64,000 nucleotides of DNA from an uncultured Pelagibacteraceae bacterium. GTDB taxonomy: Bacteria > Pseudomonadota > Alphaproteobacteria > Pelagibacterales > Pelagibacteraceae. Below, one piece after another: positions 26,264 through 36,125 of the stretch (position 1 is its first letter; every line of letters starts with the position of its first letter). The translations under genes and the position numbers were made by a program. The notes below the pieces were generated by a model. It did no database searches, was not told where the DNA came from, and saw nothing but the letters and a program-made list of their open reading frames with translations. Where the stretch lies: contig CACICY010000002.1 of assembly GCA_902585265.1 (NCBI GenBank), positions 41,326 through 105,325 on the forward strand, in the 5' to 3' direction.

Positions 26264-28273
26264 ATGAAAGAAAATGATATTAAAAAATATTATAATAAAA
26301 AAATTGCTGAATTACGAAAACACAATAAGTTTTATTTTGATCAAAGCTCTCCCAAAATATCAGACAAGAAATATGACGAAATTAAAAGAGAAATACTAAA
26401 TCTAGAAAAAAAATATTCTTATCTAACAAGTAACATCTCACCATCTAATTCATTAGGATTTGCCCCATCTAAAAATTTCATTAAATCAAGCCATAGAGTC
26501 AAAATGCTTTCTTTATCAAATGCTTTTGATTTAGAAGACTTAGAAAATTTTGAAAAAAAAATTTTTAATTATTTAAATGAAAAAATTGATGTTGAATACA
26601 GTGTTGAACCAAAAATAGACGGTATATCTGCTTCTCTAACATATAAAGATGGGTTATTAGTTTTGGGCACATCCAGGGGAGATGGTATGATAGGTGAGGT
26701 AATTACTGAAAATTTAAAAACTATTTCCGATATACCTCAAAAAATAATTTATAAAGACTTTCCAAAAGATATCGATATTAGAGGCGAGGTATTTATAAAA
26801 AAAAGTGATTTTAGTAATTTAAAAAATAATTTTGCCAATCCAAGAAACGCAGCTTCAGGCTCATTAAGACAAAAAAATTCTGAACAAACAAAAAAAATTC
26901 CACTTAATTTTATAGCCTACACCTTCGGTTATTTTGAAAGCAAAATAATAAAGAAACAATCAGAATTTTTAAGATCATTAAAAAAATGGGGATTTAAAAC
27001 AAGTGAGCACAATAAAGTTTTAAAAAATATTAATGATTTAGAAAATTTTCACAAAAATTTTGAAAAAGATAGATTTGATTTAGAATATGATGTTGACGGC
27101 CTAGTTTATAAAATTAACAGTCTAGATCTTCAAAAAAGATTAGGTTTTACTGCTAGTTCACCAAGATGGGCTATAGCTCATAAATTTTCAGCTGATAGTG
27201 CATATTCTCAAATTGAGGATATAAATATCCAGGTTGGAAGAACAGGTGCATTAACTCCTGTTGCAAGAATAAAACCAGCAAACATTGGAGGAGTTGTGGT
27301 TTCTAATGCAACACTTCATAATGAAGATGAAATAATTAGAAAAGATATAAGACTTGGCGATACAGTAAAAGTAGAGAGAGCAGGAGATGTTATTCCTCAT
27401 GTTGTTTTAGTTGATCTTAAAAAAAGAGAAAAAAATTCGAAAAAGTTTGTTTTTCCAAAAAAATGTCCCTGTGGTTTTGACACAATCAAGGAATTTAATA
27501 AAATAACAAAAAAATATGATGCAGTAAGAAGATGTCCGGATAGAGGATTTGATTGTGAAAAAATAGCAGTAGAAAAAATTAAACATTTCATATCAAAAGA
27601 GGCCATTAATATTGATGGTTTGGGAAAAAAAGTTGTGGAAAAGTTTTGTGATCTAAAATTAATAAGGTTTCCACAAGATATTTTTAAACTAGATTATGGT
27701 CAAATCTCTAAATTAGAGGGTTGGGGCGAACTTTCAGTTTCAAATTTAAAATATTCAATAGATCAATCAAGAAACGTTTCTTTGGATAGATTTCTTTATT
27801 CTTTAGGTATTAGACATATCGGTATTGAAAATGCTAAGCTTTTGGCAGAATATACAAAGTCGATAACAAATTTTTTAAATTTTATTAAGAATAAAAAATT
27901 TAATGATTTTTTAAATATAGATGGAATTGGAGAAACTCAAATTAACTCCTTAAAAAAATTTTTTGAAAATAAGTCAAATTATAGAATAGTTGAAAAGTTA
28001 TCTTCACTATTAAATATTACTGATCTAAAAGTAAATAAAGATGGTAAATTGTTAAATAATACATTTATGTTTACTGGAAAATTAGAAAATATGAGTAGAG
28101 CTGAAGCAAAATCTTTGATTGAAGAAAATTCAGGATCTGTTGTAAGCTCAGTTAATAAAAAATTAAAGTATTTAATAACAGGTGAAAAGCCAACAACACG
28201 AAAAGTCCAACAAGCTAAAGAATTAGGAATAAAAATTTTATCTCAAAAAGATTGGCTAAATTTGCTAGATTAG
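26264..28273 (+). CDS. ligA: NAD-dependent DNA ligase LigA
   Basis: 669 residues, seals nicks in replication and repair. Domains: Ia (YYNKKIAELRKHNKFYFD), adenylation domain with active-site Lys117 in the KIDG motif, DIRGEVFI, FANPRNAASGSLRQ, the OB fold (VQVGRTGALTPVA), a zinc finger (CPCGFD ... RRCPDRGFDC), helix-hairpin-helix repeats (INIDGLGKKVVEKF, LGIRHIGIENAKLLAEY, NIDGIGETQI) and a C-terminal BRCT domain (NTFMFTGKLENMSR). The ATG at 26264 is used; the TTG at 26252 overlaps bamD. The gene converges on pepP with a nine-base overlap. Confidence 0.97.
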   Translation: MKENDIKKYYNKKIAELRKHNKFYFDQSSPKISDKKYDEIKREILNLEKKYSYLTSNISPSNSLGFAPSKNFIKSSHRVKMLSLSNAFDLEDLENFEKKIFNYLNEKIDVEYSVEPKIDGISASLTYKDGLLVLGTSRGDGMIGEVITENLKTISDIPQKIIYKDFPKDIDIRGEVFIKKSDFSNLKNNFANPRNAASGSLRQKNSEQTKKIPLNFIAYTFGYFESKIIKKQSEFLRSLKKWGFKTSEHNKVLKNINDLENFHKNFEKDRFDLEYDVDGLVYKINSLDLQKRLGFTASSPRWAIAHKFSADSAYSQIEDINIQVGRTGALTPVARIKPANIGGVVVSNATLHNEDEIIRKDIRLGDTVKVERAGDVIPHVVLVDLKKREKNSKKFVFPKKCPCGFDTIKEFNKITKKYDAVRRCPDRGFDCEKIAVEKIKHFISKEAINIDGLGKKVVEKFCDLKLIRFPQDIFKLDYGQISKLEGWGELSVSNLKYSIDQSRNVSLDRFLYSLGIRHIGIENAKLLAEYTKSITNFLNFIKNKKFNDFLNIDGIGETQINSLKKFFENKSNYRIVEKLSSLLNITDLKVNKDGKLLNNTFMFTGKLENMSRAEAKSLIEENSGSVVSSVNKKLKYLITGEKPTTRKVQQAKELGIKILSQKDWLNLLD

Positions 28274-29944
28274 GTTAGCTAACCATTTTTTCTCATTTTT
28301 ATTTAAAAATGGAGAAATATTATTGTAAACATCAAAATGATACTTGAATAAATATTTCTTTTCCTTTCCATTAAGCATTTTAAGATTAATTAAGTCTGTA
28401 TCAATCGGCGCCATTGTTAGATTTTCAAATAATAGCCTAGATCTGATTTTTTTAATAAAAACTAGGTTTTCAATTCTTATACCAAAATCATTTTTCTTAT
28501 AAAAACCAGGTTCATTGCTTAAAACCATTCCCTCTTTTAATTTAACAAAGTTATTTTTTGATATTCCCTGCGGTCCTTCGTGAACATTAAGAAATGCTCC
28601 AACTCCGTGACCAGTGCCATGACGATAATCAAGACCAATAGAATTTAGGCTTTTTCTAGCTATTTTATCAATATTATGTCCATTTCTCAGTTTTTTTATA
28701 TTTGATAAGGCTACAGCAATATGACCTTTCAAAACTCTTGTGAAAATATTCTTCTCTCTATTTGATACATTAGAAAAACATATTGTCCTTGTCACATCTG
28801 TTGTTCCCCATTTATATTGACCACCAGAATCAAGTAATAGTAAATCATTTTTCTTTAACTTTCTGTTTGAAAATTTATCGGATCTATAATGTATAATTGC
28901 ACCATTTGGTCCAGATCCAGCTATTGTATCAAAGCTTGGGTACAAATAATTTTTGCTTCTTTTTCTAAAACTCTCTAACTTCTTCTCAATTTTCTTCTCT
29001 GTAAGGTTAATAATTTTAAGATTTTTAATCCAATATAAAAATTTTGTTAAAGCAACTCCATCTTCAATATGTGCATTAACCATATTTTTAATCTCAATTT
29101 TATTTTTTAAAGATTTTAAATTGTAAAGAGGGTCTTTTTTACTTGCAATTTTAAATTTATAGCTGATTAAGCTTTCTTCAAATACTGAACAAGTTTTATC
29201 ATCAATACAAAAGTTTCCATTTTTAAGATTTATTAAGCATTTAAAAATATTGTCTTCTTTTAAAAAATGTATTTTTAACTTTTTATGACTTAATTTTATT
29301 TTTTTTATCTTATCTTGACTTGAAAAAAAATAAATTTTTTTATCTTTCGTTAATATCATTTTACAATTTGCAATCGGTGAATTTGGGAGATCTTTTCCCC
29401 TTATATTCAGAAGCCAGCAAATATTCTCACCTGAGCTTATAAAATTATAATCAATTTTCTTTTTATTCATTATTTCAACTAATCGGTTTATTTTTTGGTT
29501 TGCACTTTCTCCTGCTATTGATGTTTCGAGACTAAAAAATGGATAATTATCTTTAGTATTACTTTTTCTTCTAAATTTAAAATTTAAAGGAATTAAGTTA
29601 TAATTATATCCAAAATATTTATTTAGAGTTTCCCAAGTAAAAAGATCTGGATCGAATCCAATTTTAATTTTTTTCTCCAAAATATCTTTAGGCCAGACAT
29701 AAGGAATTTCACAAATTTCAAATTTTTTTCCAACCTCTTTTTCTGCTTGAATAATATATCTTCCATCAACAAATAAATATTTCTTATTTTTTAAAAAAAT
29801 AGCAAACCCTGCTGATCCAGAAAAATTTGTAATTGATTTCAGGTTATTTATTTTAGAATACTCAGTGAAATAATTATCATTTTTTGGCAAAATATATCCA
29901 TCTAAATTATTTGATGAAATAATATTATTTATTTTATCACTCAT
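28265..29944 (-). CDS. pepP: Xaa-Pro aminopeptidase (PepP/M24B family)
   Basis: 559 residues, two-metal peptidase removing N-terminal residues before proline, cytoplasmic. An N-terminal creatinase-like domain (DGYILPKNDNYFTEYS, LFVDGRYIIQAEKEV) and a second such domain precede the C-terminal pita-bread catalytic domain. Metal ligands are visible in LLLDSGGQYKWGTTDVTRT (two Asp), YRHGTGHGVGAFLNVHEGP (His), and LSNEPGFYKKNDFGIRIENLV (two Glu). The long three-domain layout fits the eukaryote-like APP subfamily common in alphaproteobacteria. Its ATG overlaps the uvrD stop as ATGA, so the two are translationally coupled. Confidence 0.95.
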   Translation of the reverse strand: MSDKINNIISSNNLDGYILPKNDNYFTEYSKINNLKSITNFSGSAGFAIFLKNKKYLFVDGRYIIQAEKEVGKKFEICEIPYVWPKDILEKKIKIGFDPDLFTWETLNKYFGYNYNLIPLNFKFRRKSNTKDNYPFFSLETSIAGESANQKINRLVEIMNKKKIDYNFISSGENICWLLNIRGKDLPNSPIANCKMILTKDKKIYFFSSQDKIKKIKLSHKKLKIHFLKEDNIFKCLINLKNGNFCIDDKTCSVFEESLISYKFKIASKKDPLYNLKSLKNKIEIKNMVNAHIEDGVALTKFLYWIKNLKIINLTEKKIEKKLESFRKRSKNYLYPSFDTIAGSGPNGAIIHYRSDKFSNRKLKKNDLLLLDSGGQYKWGTTDVTRTICFSNVSNREKNIFTRVLKGHIAVALSNIKKLRNGHNIDKIARKSLNSIGLDYRHGTGHGVGAFLNVHEGPQGISKNNFVKLKEGMVLSNEPGFYKKNDFGIRIENLVFIKKIRSRLLFENLTMAPIDTDLINLKMLNGKEKKYLFKYHFDVYNNISPFLNKNEKKWLANLI

Positions 29945-31968
29945 TTTAATTTCTTCTGATAACGTATCCAACCTGGACTTCTTATTTCACTATCACTATC
30001 AAAATCTATATCTTGGTTAAATTCAAAATCTTCCTCTTTTTCATCAATAAAATTATTATTTTTTTTAATATATTCATCTGGAAGCTCATCCACAAACCTT
30101 GAAGCCATACTGTCAATCCAATCCCCTTGATAAAACCTGTTCATAGAAAATGATATTTTTGCTAGTTTTTTTGCTCTAGTGATTGCAACATATGCTAATC
30201 TTCTTTCTTCCTCTAATCCACTTTCCCCTTTTTCCTCTATGCTTTTCTGATGAGGAAATAAACCTTCCTCCCAACCAGGCAAGAATACAACATCAAATTC
30301 CAGTCCCTTAGATGCGTGTATCGTCATTAAATTTACTTTTTCACTTTGCCAATCCTGATCTAGTGATGTTGCAAGGGCAACATGTTCTAAAAAACTTTCC
30401 AAATTATCAAATTCTTTCATCGCATTTAATAATTCTTTTATATTTTCTAACCTATTTTCATTTTCTAAGTCTTTCTTATTTTTTAACATTTCACTATATC
30501 CAGATTCATCAAGAATAGTTTGTAATAACTTATTATGATTCATTTTTCCGTTTAAATCATTTCTCCATTTAGCTAAAAGATTTAAAAGAGAATTTAAACC
30601 TAATTTTGTTTTAGGCTTAATTTTGTTTTGTTCAATTAAATGTTTTGAGGCTACTTCTAATGAGCATTTATTTAATTTTGCAAAATTATTAATAGCTTTT
30701 ACAGTAGTATCCCCAATAGATCTTTTTGGGACATTTAAAATCCTCTCAAAGGCTAAGTCATCCTGAGGTTGAAAAACTGTTTTTAAGTATGCAACACAAT
30801 CTTTTACTTCGGCTCTTTCATAAAATTTAATACCGCCAATAATTCTGTATGGAACACCAATTTTTAAAAATCTTTCTTCAAATTCTCTGGTTTGAAAAAT
30901 AGCTCTTACAAGAATTGCGATTTCATTGAATGAAAATTTATTTTTAAAATCTTCAATATTAGAACCAATTTCAGTTGCTTCATCTTTTACATTTCTAAAA
31001 CAGTTTAAAGTCACAAGTTCACCATCTTCTTGGTCTGTAAAAAGTTTTTTTCCAACTCTATTTTGATTATTTTCAATAATATTTGATGCTACATTTAAAA
31101 TATTTTGAGTGGATCTATAATTTTTTTCTAATCTTATTATTTTTGTATTTTCGTAAACACTTTCAAATTGAAGAAAATTTTTAATTTCTGCTCCCCTCCA
31201 ACTATATATTGACTGATCGTCATCTCCCACACAGCAAATATTTTGATTATGTTCTGCTAAATATTTTAACCATTCACTTTGAATAAAGTTTGTATCTTGA
31301 TATTCATCAACTAAAATATATTTAAACTTTTTAGAATACATTTTTGATATATCTCTATGTGTTTCAAAAATTTTAACAGTGTGAAGTATTAGGTCACTGA
31401 AATCAGCAGCATTTAAATCTATTAGTTTTTGTTGATATATTTTATATATCTCAAGAAAGCTTTTTTCTAATATGTCTTTACGTTTTAGTACAACTTCGTC
31501 AGGATAAAAGCCTTTATTCTTCCATTTATCAATTATTGCTAAGATATATCTCGGGGATATTTTTTTTGTATCTATGTTCTCAGATTTGCAGATATTTTTT
31601 ATTAATCTTACTTGATCATCCTGATCAATAATTGAAAAGTTTGATTTTAACCCAGCCGCTTCCGCATGTTTTCTCAATATTTTTGCGCTAATTGAGTGAA
31701 AGGTGCCTAACCAAGGAAGCCCAGTTGCTTCTTTTCTTAAGAATTTAGAAACCCTTAATTGCATTTCTTTTGCAGCTTTATTTGTAAATGTTACTGCCAA
31801 GATTTGATTGGAAAATGCCTTATGTTGCTTAACAATATGTGCAATTCTAGCTGTAAGAACCCTTGTTTTTCCAGACCCAGCTCCTGCAACAATCAAAAGG
31901 GGTCCGTCTAAATGTAGAACTGCCTCTTCCTGACTTTCATTAAGATTTGTTAAATAATCTAAATTCAT
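29941..31968 (-). CDS. uvrD: UvrD/PcrA-type superfamily 1 DNA helicase
   Basis: 675 residues, 3'-5' helicase of nucleotide-excision and mismatch repair. Motifs: Q motif LNESQEEAVLH, Walker A AGAGSGKTR at 28-36, Ia AVTFTNKAAKEM, Walker B ILVDEYQDTN, III VGDDDQSIYSWRGA, IV RLEKNYRSTQNIL, V LMTIHASKGLEFDVVFLPGWEEGLFPH, VI EEERRLAYVAITRAKK. It is slightly shorter than E. coli UvrD and has an acidic C-terminal tail. It is the first gene of a two-gene unit with pepP; no SOS-type operator was seen in the 36 bases upstream. Confidence 0.96.
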   Translation of the reverse strand: MNLDYLTNLNESQEEAVLHLDGPLLIVAGAGSGKTRVLTARIAHIVKQHKAFSNQILAVTFTNKAAKEMQLRVSKFLRKEATGLPWLGTFHSISAKILRKHAEAAGLKSNFSIIDQDDQVRLIKNICKSENIDTKKISPRYILAIIDKWKNKGFYPDEVVLKRKDILEKSFLEIYKIYQQKLIDLNAADFSDLILHTVKIFETHRDISKMYSKKFKYILVDEYQDTNFIQSEWLKYLAEHNQNICCVGDDDQSIYSWRGAEIKNFLQFESVYENTKIIRLEKNYRSTQNILNVASNIIENNQNRVGKKLFTDQEDGELVTLNCFRNVKDEATEIGSNIEDFKNKFSFNEIAILVRAIFQTREFEERFLKIGVPYRIIGGIKFYERAEVKDCVAYLKTVFQPQDDLAFERILNVPKRSIGDTTVKAINNFAKLNKCSLEVASKHLIEQNKIKPKTKLGLNSLLNLLAKWRNDLNGKMNHNKLLQTILDESGYSEMLKNKKDLENENRLENIKELLNAMKEFDNLESFLEHVALATSLDQDWQSEKVNLMTIHASKGLEFDVVFLPGWEEGLFPHQKSIEEKGESGLEEERRLAYVAITRAKKLAKISFSMNRFYQGDWIDSMASRFVDELPDEYIKKNNNFIDEKEEDFEFNQDIDFDSDSEIRSPGWIRYQKKLK

Positions 31969-32004
31969 CGTTTATTTTTTCTTAATTTAAGCGATATTGG
32001 ATTA

Positions 32005-33378
32005 ATGATTAAAAAATTGAAAGTAACAATATTTTCTAAGTTAATTTTTATATTAATTGTATTGTGTTTTTTATTTGGCATTTATTTATCAATACCAGTT
32101 TTATTTAATTATAAAAGCATAGAAAACATCATTGAAAGTAAATTTTATTCTGATTTTGATATTAAGCTAAATATAAATGGTGACATAAAGTATCAATTAC
32201 TCCCAAAGCCTCATTTATTAATCAGCGATACATCATTATCTATAGGTGAAAACAATAACAAGAATATTTCATTCGATATTAAGAATCTAAAAGCATTTAT
32301 GAATACTAATAATTTATATCCAAAATCTAAAATTAATTTCGAAAAATTTGAAATACAAAATACAAATTTTTTAATAAAAAATAAAGAATATAACACTTTA
32401 AGAAATTATTTTCATAACAGTGAAAGTAAACCAATTTATATTAAAAAAAGTAAAGTATTTTTAATTGATGATAATGATGATACTTTAATTATATCCCCAA
32501 TAGAAAAAATTAATTTTACCACCTCTCAACAAGACAATTTCAAAAAATTAAATATCAAAGGTAATTTGTTTGATTTGAATTTTAAATCATTATGGAAAAA
32601 AAAATATAATTCTAAAATGAATTCACAAATAGAAATAGATTTTAAAGAACCGAATATTTCCATTAAAAATGAATTAAATTATGAGAATAATTCTAGTTTT
32701 GAAGGTACAACCACACTTATCTTTTTAAATCAGAATATTGAAATAGAATACAAGTTAAAAAATAATATCATTTCTTTAAAATCTCCAGAAAATAATAATG
32801 ATATAAAAATTGATACAACAATTGAGTTATCACCTTTTTATCTTAATTCAAATGTTACTTTAAATAGGCAAAATATTAATTTTTTGGTAGATGATTTATT
32901 GTTTTCTATATTATACTTGCAACCTGATTTATTGGGTAATGTAAATGGAGATATTACATTCCTTTTAAATGATATTGAGCACGAACTGGTAAGAAATGGT
33001 ATTGTAAGTTTAAATATAAGCCAAAAAACTGTTAATTTAAGTGAAGTTTTATTCAATATCGATGAAATTGGCCAAATTAAAACTGAAATGAAATATAAAG
33101 AGGAAAATGGTGATATAATATTTTACACATCAAATTCTTTAATAATAAAAAACCAAAAAAAATTTGCTAAAAAATTTCAAGTAAAACCAGATAAAGTTAA
33201 AGATATAAATGTGATCAATTTTAAAGTTGAGAAAAATATTACTACCGGATTAATATCAATATTTGATATAAAAGTTAATCAATCAATGTATAAGGGCAAA
33301 ATTGATGGTGACTCTAGATATAATATTAGAAACTCTCAAGAGCTAAAATCATTAGTTAAAAAAATTATTAATAATTAG
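32005..33378 (+). CDS. AsmA-like envelope protein
   Basis: 457 residues: an N-terminal signal anchor ([22 protein letters not shown]), then a beta-rich region in the style of AsmA-family proteins ([33 protein letters not shown] at about 45-80, a repeated 'G.l...l.P.p.l...d' pattern). AsmA-family proteins are thought to bridge the envelope and move phospholipids to the outer membrane. The usual larger C-terminal AsmA domain is reduced or not recognisable. It starts 37 bases from the divergent uvrD and converges on fumC with a four-base overlap. Confidence 0.7.
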   Translation: MIKKLKVTIFSKLIFILIVLCFLFGIYLSIPVLFNYKSIENIIESKFYSDFDIKLNINGDIKYQLLPKPHLLISDTSLSIGENNNKNISFDIKNLKAFMNTNNLYPKSKINFEKFEIQNTNFLIKNKEYNTLRNYFHNSESKPIYIKKSKVFLIDDNDDTLIISPIEKINFTTSQQDNFKKLNIKGNLFDLNFKSLWKKKYNSKMNSQIEIDFKEPNISIKNELNYENNSSFEGTTTLIFLNQNIEIEYKLKNNIISLKSPENNNDIKIDTTIELSPFYLNSNVTLNRQNINFLVDDLLFSILYLQPDLLGNVNGDITFLLNDIEHELVRNGIVSLNISQKTVNLSEVLFNIDEIGQIKTEMKYKEENGDIIFYTSNSLIIKNQKKFAKKFQVKPDKVKDINVINFKVEKNITTGLISIFDIKVNQSMYKGKIDGDSRYNIRNSQELKSLVKKIINN

Positions 33379-34763
33379 TCTGGTTTAATCATTTTATTGG
33401 GATCAACAATTTTATTATATTCCTTCTCATTAATAAGACCAGATCTCATTGCTTCAATTTTAAGAGTAGTTTTATTTTTCAATGCATTCTTTGCAATTTT
33501 TGCAGCATTATCATAACCAATCTTTGGAGATAAGGCTGTCACTAACATTAAAGAGTTATCTACTAAATATTTAATTCTAATTTTGTCAGCTTTTAGTCCA
33601 GATATACAATATTTTGCAAAACTTTTTGTACTATCTGAGAGAATTTGAATTGATTGAAGTACATTATGAATTATTAAAGGTTTAAAAACATTAAGCTCGA
33701 AATGACCATGTGAACCAGCCATTGTAATTCCGTTGTGGTTACCAATTACTTTCACACATACCATTGTTACAGCCTCACATTGAGTCGGATTTACTTTACC
33801 AGGCATAATTGATGATCCAGGTTCATTCTCTGGCAATATCAACTCTCCATATCCAGCTCTTGGTCCTGAACCTAAAAACCTAATATCATTTGCTATTTTC
33901 ATTAAACATACCGCAGTTGTATTTAATGTACCTGAATAATTCACTATTGCATCATGAGCAGCAAGTGCAGCAAACTTATTTTTAGCTGGCTTAAAAGGCA
34001 ACTTTGTGATTTTTTTAATTTCATTTACTATTTTCTTATCAAAATTTTTTTTAGTATTTATGCCAGTTCCAACAGCGGTCCCACCTTGTGCTAAATAATA
34101 AATTTCATTCAGTGAAACTTTTATTCTTTTAATGCATTCTTCTAGTTGAGATTGGTAGCCAGAAAATTCTTGACCCAATGATAAAGGGGTAGCATCTTGA
34201 AGGTGTGTTCTACCTATTTTGACTATTTTGTTAAATTCACTTACCTTTTTTTTTAATTCTTTATTTAATAATACTAAGCTGGGTAATAGTTTTTCTCTAG
34301 TTTCCATTGCTATTGCAATATGCATTGCTGTGGGAAATACATCATTCGTTGACTGTGATTTATTAACGTGATCATTTGGATGAACGGGTTTTTTTGTACC
34401 CTTTTTTCCATTAAGTATTTCAATTGCTCTATTTGATATTACCTCATTCACATTCATATTTGTTTGTGTGCCAGAACCAGTTTGCCAAACTTTAAGAGGG
34501 AAATGATTATCTAATTTTCCTGCAATAACTTCATTAGAAGCTCGTACAATTGATTTATAAATTTTTGAATTAATATCTTTGCTTTTATAATTTGTAATAG
34601 CAGCTGCTTTTTTTATAATAGCTATGGATTTTATTAACTTTGGTCTGACTAATACATCTCCAATATCAAAGTATTTTTTTGATCTTTGTGTGGATGCTCC
34701 CCAATACTTATCCACAGGTACATTTATAGAACCAATGCTATCATATTCTTTTCTGAATTTCAT
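33375..34763 (-). CDS. fumC: Fumarate hydratase class II
   Basis: 462 residues, iron-independent fumarase of the TCA cycle in the fumarase/aspartase superfamily. Motifs: [71 protein letters not shown], and the signature loop [17 protein letters not shown] with the catalytic Ser region. Substrate-binding residues THPND-like appear as VHPNDHVN. It is monocistronic, between a convergent AsmA-like gene and a divergent MazG-like gene. Confidence 0.97.
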   Translation of the reverse strand: MKFRKEYDSIGSINVPVDKYWGASTQRSKKYFDIGDVLVRPKLIKSIAIIKKAAAITNYKSKDINSKIYKSIVRASNEVIAGKLDNHFPLKVWQTGSGTQTNMNVNEVISNRAIEILNGKKGTKKPVHPNDHVNKSQSTNDVFPTAMHIAIAMETREKLLPSLVLLNKELKKKVSEFNKIVKIGRTHLQDATPLSLGQEFSGYQSQLEECIKRIKVSLNEIYYLAQGGTAVGTGINTKKNFDKKIVNEIKKITKLPFKPAKNKFAALAAHDAIVNYSGTLNTTAVCLMKIANDIRFLGSGPRAGYGELILPENEPGSSIMPGKVNPTQCEAVTMVCVKVIGNHNGITMAGSHGHFELNVFKPLIIHNVLQSIQILSDSTKSFAKYCISGLKADKIRIKYLVDNSLMLVTALSPKIGYDNAAKIAKNALKNKTTLKIEAMRSGLINEKEYNKIVDPNKMIKPD

Positions 34764-34830
34764 ATTTTAGTTTTGAGAGTATATTTATACACTTATACAT
34801 TAAATAATAATAAAATCATATAGGAGTAAA

Positions 34831-35202
34831 ATGACAAATTTTGAAAAAGTTGGCGTGTTTATGAAAACTTTTAATCAAGACGTAAAAGATTCATCAAGTT
34901 TAAGCACGGATAAAATTAATTCGTTAAGAATTTCATTGATTAATGAAGAGTTAGAGGAACTTAAACAGGCAATATCAGAAAAAAATTTGACTGAAGTTGC
35001 AGATGCATTAACAGATATTTTGTATGTTACTTATGGCGCAGGTCATGCTTTTGGTATTAATTTGGATAATTGTTTTGAAGAAGTTCAAAAATCTAATATG
35101 AGTAAATTGGGAAAAGATGGAAAACCAATATATAATGAATTTGGAAAAGTTATGAAAGGACCAGACTATTTCAAACCAGATTTATCAAAATTTATTAAAT
35201 AA
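34831..35202 (+). CDS. MazG/HisE-like nucleotide pyrophosphohydrolase
   Basis: 123 residues, all-alpha NTP pyrophosphohydrolase fold. The metal-binding acidic motif is visible as INEELEELKQAISEKNLTEVADALTDILYVTYGAGHAFGI (ExxE with a second ExxD). The tail NMSKLGKDGKPIYNEFGKVMKGPDYFKPDL is shared by a small MazG-like group annotated as phosphoribosyl-ATP pyrophosphohydrolase-like. The exact substrate is unknown; house-cleaning of unusual nucleotides is the usual suggestion. A good Shine-Dalgarno (TAGGAG, seven bases before the ATG region) is present. It converges with ygfZ with one base between them. Confidence 0.8.
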   Translation: MTNFEKVGVFMKTFNQDVKDSSSLSTDKINSLRISLINEELEELKQAISEKNLTEVADALTDILYVTYGAGHAFGINLDNCFEEVQKSNMSKLGKDGKPIYNEFGKVMKGPDYFKPDLSKFIK

Positions 35203-35203
35203 T

Positions 35204-36085
35204 TTATATCCAATTTGGTCTTAAGACTTTTATTTTTGCATCACCACACTTTAGATCTTTATCAAAATTAAAGCTTTTATCTTCTAGTTTCAGTAAAGCA
35301 AATGGATTTTTATTATTGATCAATAACTTTCCTAAGTTTTTATTTTCAGAAGTAATTTCGTCACTATTAATCTCTCCGTCTAAAACTTTAATTGCAAATA
35401 GTCTTTTATTAAGTTTATCTTTAAGTTTTATTCTAGCTGTATTTTCTTGCCCTACATAACATCCTTTTCTAAAGTCAATTCCATTTAGTTCTTCAAAATT
35501 ACATTCAATTCCAAATATCTTATCTTGCAGACTACTTGTATCAATTTGAGCAATTCCCAATTCATGACTGTAATTATAATATTCATTCACATCAGAAACT
35601 TTTAATCCCAATTTTTTTATAGACAGATACAATTTTTCTAAATTTATTACTAATCTGGCTCCTAATTTATCAGACCTTGGATCTAAAAGAATAGGATCTT
35701 CTCTAAATTTTACAGTAAAACCCATCTCATCTTTAGAATTTTCTAATTCTAAAAATTTTTCCTTTGTGAAATTTGCTACAACAAACTCATTACTTAGATT
35801 TAAAATTTCTACTTTAGATCTAAGTTTGTATAAATTTAACTGTTTATATAAATTTTCAATAATTTTCTTTTCACAGTCCAAAAAATAGCCTGATTTATGT
35901 TTTATAATTATAAAATCGTAAAGATATTTTCCTTGTGGGGTTAAGAGAGCTGAGAAACAACTTCTATCATCTGATACATTTTCAATATTATTTGTAATTA
36001 TATTTTGTAAAAATTCTTTAGCATCATCTCCGTTAATATAAAGAAGACCTCTATCCTCAAGGATGTAGATATTATTTCTATTCAT
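35204..36085 (-). CDS. ygfZ: YgfZ/IbaG-type folate-binding Fe-S assembly protein
   Basis: 293 residues of the YgfZ/CAF17 family, related to GcvT aminomethyltransferase, which helps repair or mature some iron-sulfur enzymes with folate. The family signature KGCYVGQE is at 207-214 (Cys209). The N-terminal part LYINGDDAKEFLQNIITNNI and ALLTPQGKYLYDFII are also typical. The C-terminal beta domain holds RLFAIKVLDGEI. The gene stands alone, divergent from dihydroorotase with 40 bases between starts. Confidence 0.92.
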   Translation of the reverse strand: MNRNNIYILEDRGLLYINGDDAKEFLQNIITNNIENVSDDRSCFSALLTPQGKYLYDFIIIKHKSGYFLDCEKKIIENLYKQLNLYKLRSKVEILNLSNEFVVANFTKEKFLELENSKDEMGFTVKFREDPILLDPRSDKLGARLVINLEKLYLSIKKLGLKVSDVNEYYNYSHELGIAQIDTSSLQDKIFGIECNFEELNGIDFRKGCYVGQENTARIKLKDKLNKRLFAIKVLDGEINSDEITSENKNLGKLLINNKNPFALLKLEDKSFNFDKDLKCGDAKIKVLRPNWI

Positions 36086-36125
36086 ATTGTAATATTATAA
36101 CGAATGATATATGTAGTTTTTTTAA